A DNA stretch of 64,000 bases, taken from Pseudomonadota bacterium (GTDB lineage: Bacteria > Pseudomonadota > Gammaproteobacteria > Burkholderiales > Burkholderiaceae_C). Both the position numbers and the translations under genes were made by a program. A model generated the notes under the pieces. It did no database searches and was not told the DNA's origin. It saw only the letters and a list, made by a program, of their open reading frames with translations. The DNA lies in the NCBI GenBank assembly GCA_021819435.1, contig JAKARB010000015.1:1-64000 (forward strand), given 5' to 3'. Shown here piece after piece: positions 60,623 to 64,000 of this stretch (positions within the stretch are counted from its first letter, which is position 1; each line of letters starts with the position of its first letter).

Positions 60623-61000
60623 TCAGGCCTTCTTGGGACGCTTGGCGCCGTACTTCGAGCGCGATTGCTTGCGGTCCTTGACGCCTTGCAGGTCAAGGGA
60701 GCCACGCACGATGTGGTAGCGCACGCCGGGCAAGTCCTTCACGCGACCACCGCGAACCAGCACGACGCTGTGTTCTTGGAGGTTGTGGCCTTCGCCGCCG
60801 ATGTAGGAAATGACCTCGAAACCGTTGGTCAGGCGCACCTTGGCGACCTTACGCAGAGCGGAGTTCGGCTTCTTGGGGGTGGTGGTGTACACGCGGGTGC
60901 ACACGCCACGACGCTGCGGGCAATTCTGCATCGCAGGCGACTTGGACTTCGTGACCTCGACCTGACGGCCGTGGCGCACGAGCTGGTTGATGGTAGGCAT
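60623..61000 (-). CDS. rpsL: 30S ribosomal protein S12
   Basis: 125-residue protein at the decoding centre. [13 protein letters not shown] is the family start. The streptomycin-related lysines are both the wild-type residue: [13 protein letters not shown] (near 43) and [12 protein letters not shown] (near 88). First gene of the str operon, behind a strong promoter and a hairpin leader. Confidence 0.97.
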   Translation of the reverse strand: MPTINQLVRHGRQVEVTKSKSPAMQNCPQRRGVCTRVYTTTPKKPNSALRKVAKVRLTNGFEVISYIGGEGHNLQEHSVVLVRGGRVKDLPGVRYHIVRGSLDLQGVKDRKQSRSKYGAKRPKKA

Positions 61001-61033
61001 CGATGTGATTCCTGTTGGTTCCCGTTGATTTCA

Positions 61034-61057
61034 CTGGCAGCGGCCAACCGCTGCCAG
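61034..61057 (-). other. Leader hairpin in front of rpsL
   Basis: Perfect ten-base arms CTGGCAGCGG (61034-61043) and CCGCTGCCAG (61048-61057), loop CCAA (TTGG on the transcript), in the 110-base leader, 34 bases from the rpsL start. It has no T run. It could stabilise the transcript or bind a ribosomal protein. Confidence 0.55.
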
Positions 61058-61119
61058 CACAAAACGGCCCTCGACCCGAGCGCCCATGGGCACACCCGGC
61101 AAAAGCCGAAAAGCCTTCC

Positions 61120-61148
61120 ATTGTAGTAGCGGGGCCGTCGCATTGCAA
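61120..61148 (-). promoter_or_regulatory. str operon promoter
   Basis: Minus strand: -35 TTGCAA (61143-61148) and -10 TACAAT (61120-61125) with an exact 17-bp spacer and a GC-rich interior. It would start the rpsL-rpsG-fusA-tuf(-rpsJ) transcript. The remainder of 61001-61340 holds the leader hairpin and the terminator at 61257. Confidence 0.8.
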
Positions 61149-61256
61149 CTCTGATCCGGGAGCACCCTCGGCCCGACTCGCATCCCAGCGGCGACAAGGC
61201 CCGAAATTCAGGCCTTTCAAGGTTGCGCAAGACCATCAAGCATGGAGGCAGGCATG

Positions 61257-61278
61257 AAAAAAGGGCCCGAAGGCCCTT
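61257..61278 (-). terminator. Terminator after the small membrane protein gene
   Basis: Seven-base arms AAGGGCC (61261-61267) and GGCCCTT (61272-61278), loop CGAA; the minus strand ends in TTTTTT (61262-61257). Confidence 0.8.
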
Positions 61279-61340
61279 GTGGATGGGGATTGGTTGCTCA
61301 GCTACGGGGGCCCGCCCCCTGCCCTCTGCGAAGCGACCAC

Positions 61341-61589
61341 TCAGCGAGCAAGTTTGCGCGACAGCGCGGCAGAAGCAGACAAACCCAGTCGGGTGAGCAC
61401 CGCCACCGTCGCGGCCCCAGCCGCGAACTCCAGCCACTCAGGGGCGCCCAATTCACCCACCAGATTGCTGACAAGACCCACCGCCAAAACGAGGCCGATG
61501 AGGAAGCCGGCGATCACGCCCACTTTTTCCAAGCGCAACTGCTGACGCTGGGCAACGGGGCCAGGAAGACGAGCGAGGGTTTGAGCCAT
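61341..61589 (-). CDS. Small hydrophobic protein of unknown function
   Basis: 82-residue protein with two hydrophobic helices, KVGVIAGFLIGLVLAVGLVSNLV (about 22-44) and WLEFAAGAATVAVLTRLGLSASAAL (about 52-76), and a basic C-terminus SRKLAR. It starts with a good AAGGAG and ends at a terminator, so it is likely real. I do not recognise the family. Small membrane proteins of this type can modulate transporters or sensor kinases, but nothing near it says which. Confidence 0.65.
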   Translation of the reverse strand: MAQTLARLPGPVAQRQQLRLEKVGVIAGFLIGLVLAVGLVSNLVGELGAPEWLEFAAGAATVAVLTRLGLSASAALSRKLAR

Positions 61590-61739
61590 GGTGCACTCCT
61601 TGGGGAAAAAAGTGAGTCAGTGCGCGCATATTAAGGGTAAACGCGAACACGTAGGTGAAAACCCTTGTAACTGTGTGCAAGCAATGCAAAGCTGGAGCGC
61701 AAGGGGCGCGGACACCTGCCGGCACTACAATCTGCCGCC

Positions 61740-62564
61740 ATGCTCATGGCCTCCGCTCGCCCCCCAGGGACATTGACCTCCCCTCTGCCCTGGTTGGCCT
61801 GGGGTCTCGCCTGCGTCGCCATGGCCTTGGGAGCAACCTTGGTCGGGCGGGAAGTTGACCGCCAGCTCTTGCTCAACGTGCAAGCTCACGTTTTCCACGC
61901 CCCGGATTTCTGGGCGTGTCTCACTTGGTCCGGGCTGGGCATCTGCGGCTTCGTGCTGCTGACCTGCATGAGCGCAGAAGAGCCCCGGCGAGTGGCCGCG
62001 CTCCTGCTGGCCTTGCTCATCGGTGGCATCGTCGTTCACACGATGAAGCGGACGCTGCACATCGACAGGCCGGCCAGCTATTTCGGCCCCGATCACCCGA
62101 TCTTCCAGGTCATTGGCAAGGTGCTCAAAAAGGGGTCGATGCCATCAGGTCACTCCGCCACGGCCTGGGCGGTGGCATCCCTGCTGGTGCTTCATGAGGG
62201 GCGGGCCACGCTGTGGCGACACCTCTGGTGGGTGCTGGCGGCCCTGCAAGCGCTGTCGCGGGTGGTGGTGGGCGCTCATTGGCCCAGCGACGTGCTGGTC
62301 GGTTCGGGCATGGGATTGCTGGTGGCGCCATTGGCCTGGCGGCTGCAAGCCAGCGTCCGGTTGGGCAACTGGCTGCGCCAAACTGCGGTGCGCAAGGCCG
62401 TGGCCGTCAGCCTGCCCGGGTTCGGGCTCTACCTTTGTTTCAGTGACCAAGACTGGGTTGTGCCGCTGGGCGTGCAGTTGGGTGTGATGGCACTTTGCAC
62501 CTGGGGAGCCTGGCGCTGGTGGCGGGCCGCGTCGCAACCGAGCAACCTGGGGACCGCTTCTTGA
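61740..62564 (+). CDS. PAP2 family phosphatase
   Basis: 274-residue inner-membrane phosphatase of the PAP2/LpxE/BacA-like superfamily. The three-part active site is complete: KRTLHIDRP, PSGHSATAW and SRVVVGAHWPSD. About six TM segments are seen. It would dephosphorylate undecaprenyl-PP, lipid A or phosphatidate, with the catalytic face outside. The start is an ATG at 61740 only 8 bases after a TACAAT -10-like hexamer (61726-61731), so the message may be leaderless. It overlaps the next gene by four bases. Confidence 0.87.
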   Translation: MLMASARPPGTLTSPLPWLAWGLACVAMALGATLVGREVDRQLLLNVQAHVFHAPDFWACLTWSGLGICGFVLLTCMSAEEPRRVAALLLALLIGGIVVHTMKRTLHIDRPASYFGPDHPIFQVIGKVLKKGSMPSGHSATAWAVASLLVLHEGRATLWRHLWWVLAALQALSRVVVGAHWPSDVLVGSGMGLLVAPLAWRLQASVRLGNWLRQTAVRKAVAVSLPGFGLYLCFSDQDWVVPLGVQLGVMALCTWGAWRWWRAASQPSNLGTAS

Positions 62565-64000
62565 TTTCGCGCACTTCGCTGAACCCGCTGAACGACAGCC
62601 GGCGTTTGTTGGGCCGACTGCCCACCTGGCTGTGGGTCGCCTTGCTGATGGCGCTTTGGCTGGCAGGCCTCAACAGCGCTCCCCTGTTGGACGTGGATGA
62701 GGGCGCGTTTTCCGAGGCCTCGCGCGAGATGCTGTCCAGCGGCGACTGGGGGCACACCACGCTCAACGGGGCCGATCGGTTTGACAAGCCCATCCTGATC
62801 TATTGGTTGCAGTCGCTGGGTTTGGCCGTATTCGGCGTGACCGAGGCGGCGACGCGGCTGCCCTCGGCCTGCGCGGCGCTGATGTGGTGCCTGGCTGCCG
62901 TGCGCTTCGCAGAAGCTTGGGCCGGCGCGCGGGCCCAGCGGGCCGCCGCCGCCGTGGTGGCGACATCGCTGGGGGTGATGCTCATCGGGCGGGCCGCCAC
63001 GGCAGACGCGCTGCTCAATGCCCTGATGTGCTGGGCCTGCCTGGATTTATGGCGTCACCTCGCTGATGGAGACCGGGCGCCGCTGCGGCGTGCCTTCTTG
63101 TGGATGGGGCTGGGCATGCTCACGAAAGGCCCGGTGGCCTGCCTGGTGCCTGGCGCTTCGGTGCTGGTCTACCTGCTGGTGTCGGGCCAGATCGGGCGTT
63201 TGCGGCAGGTACTCGGCGATGCCTGGGCCTGGGTGATCTTCTTCGGCGTGGCCACGCCCTGGTATGCGTACGCGCTGCATCGGCATGGCATGGCTTTCAT
63301 CGATGGCTTCATCCTGCAGCACAACGTCAACCGATTCCTGCAGACGCGCGAGGGCCATGGCGGGCAGGCGTACTACACGCTGCTCGTCGCGCCATTGCTG
63401 GCCTTGCCTTGGGCGCCGTTGCTGATCACGGTGCTGGGCAGGCTGCGTGTGTTGTGGGGCGAGCCGGTGAGCCGATTCCTGCTGTGCTGGGCGGGCTTCG
63501 CGTTGCTGTTTTTCACCTTCTCGAGCACCAAGCTGCCGCATTACCTGCTCTATGGCACGACGCCGCTGCTCATCCTCATGGCGGGCTCGCTCGCGCATTT
63601 GCGCTCTAGCGGCATGGCGGTGGCGCTGGCCTTGTCACAGTTGCTGCTGTTCGGCGGCTTGTCTTGGAGTCAGCAGGTGGCCGGCTGGCTGGCCACGCAG
63701 ACCAAAGACCCCCTTTACCAAACGCTGTTGGTCACCGCATCGCCTGGTCCGGCATGGTGGCAACTGGCGGTGATGGGTGCGCTGTGGCTGGTGATCTGGT
63801 GCTGGCCAAGGCGTGCGCTGGCCGAGCGGGCGGTGTTGGGTGCATTGCTGGGTGCATTCTGGGTGGTGCACATCGTGTTGCCCTGGTGGGCTCGCACACT
63901 GCAATCGCCGGTGCATGAATTGGCCGAGCTGGCACGCGAGCGTGGGGCCGAGGTGGTGCAATGGCGCGCGAGACAGCCGAGCTTCGCTTTCTACTTGGGT
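62561..64000 (+). CDS. Glycosyltransferase family 39 (ArnT-like), truncated by the window end
   Basis: Open frame of 480 codons that runs off the right edge without a stop. It starts with a TTG that overlaps the PAP2 stop (TTGA). The periplasmic loop 1 carries the GT39 acidic motif LDVDEGAFSEASREM (about 43-57), followed by FDKPILIYWLQSLGLAVFG. Many hydrophobic segments follow (LLVAPLLALPWAPLLITVLG; FLLCWAGFALLFFTFSSTKLPHYLLY). ArnT and related enzymes transfer sugars from undecaprenyl phosphate to lipid A. With the PAP2 gene, this suggests a lipid A or surface-glycan modification pair. Confidence 0.85.
   Translation, partial: MISRTSLNPLNDSRRLLGRLPTWLWVALLMALWLAGLNSAPLLDVDEGAFSEASREMLSSGDWGHTTLNGADRFDKPILIYWLQSLGLAVFGVTEAATRLPSACAALMWCLAAVRFAEAWAGARAQRAAAAVVATSLGVMLIGRAATADALLNALMCWACLDLWRHLADGDRAPLRRAFLWMGLGMLTKGPVACLVPGASVLVYLLVSGQIGRLRQVLGDAWAWVIFFGVATPWYAYALHRHGMAFIDGFILQHNVNRFLQTREGHGGQAYYTLLVAPLLALPWAPLLITVLGRLRVLWGEPVSRFLLCWAGFALLFFTFSSTKLPHYLLYGTTPLLILMAGSLAHLRSSGMAVALALSQLLLFGGLSWSQQVAGWLATQTKDPLYQTLLVTASPGPAWWQLAVMGALWLVIWCWPRRALAERAVLGALLGAFWVVHIVLPWWARTLQSPVHELAELARERGAEVVQWRARQPSFAFYLG

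Overview
This 64 kb window is a chromosomal segment of a GC-rich betaproteobacterium, most likely order Burkholderiales (Comamonadaceae or the Sphaerotilus/Leptothrix/Aquabacterium group). The evidence is the gene content and order: a complete str-S10 ribosomal cluster, lptA-lptB-rpoN, a GNA1162-type lipoprotein triad, and a reductive pyrimidine pathway. It is not closer to a named species than that. I saw no insertion sequence, phage gene, tRNA or CRISPR array.

Layout. 1-0.3 kb: promoter and leader of an rRNA operon on the minus strand; its 16S gene would start just outside the window. 0.6-10.4 kb: housekeeping genes (rsmE, rlmL, a DUF599 membrane protein, rpoN, lptB, lptA, dsbA, a SPOR protein, argS). 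10.6-20.5 kb: a kinase fused to a cyclic-nucleotide-binding-like domain, a PsiF-repeat protein, a LysR regulator, malate synthase G, the CsgG/DUF4810/DUF799 lipoprotein triad and fadH. 20.5-23.8 kb: three paralogous small outer-membrane barrels around an alpha/beta hydrolase. 23.9-33.2 kb: an acyl-CoA dehydrogenase with a histidine phosphatase, an acyltransferase-3, a LysR regulator, corA, an MFS transporter and a two-component pair. 33.3-34.7 kb: a class I DAHP synthase with a previously hidden 25-codon leader peptide and an intrinsic terminator, a textbook attenuator. 34.7-49.8 kb: a pyrimidine catabolism island. 50-50.5 kb: a peroxiredoxin. 50.7-61.1 kb: rpsL-rpsG-fusA-tuf-rpsJ and rplC-rplD-rplW-rplB-rpsS-rplV-rpsC-rplP-rpmC-rpsQ, all on the minus strand. 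61.3-64 kb: a small membrane protein, a PAP2 phosphatase and a truncated GT39 glycosyltransferase.

How the genes work together. PreT/PreA reduce uracil or thymine, the dihydropyrimidinase opens the ring, the M20 amidase releases beta-alanine (or its methyl homologue), the class III aminotransferase makes malonate semialdehyde and MmsA converts it to acetyl-CoA (or propionyl-CoA). A four-gene ABC transporter of the NMT1/THI5 type ends in a RutR-like TetR gene. Near-identical palindromes (TGACC..GGTCA) lie directly in front of both the transporter and preT, which joins the two arms into one probable pyrimidine regulon.

The strongest new observations are the aromatic-amino-acid leader peptide (Phe-Tyr-Phe-Trp-His-Phe) in front of the DAHP synthase, apparently translated from a leaderless start, and the paired RutR-like operators that assign a substrate class to an otherwise anonymous ABC transporter.
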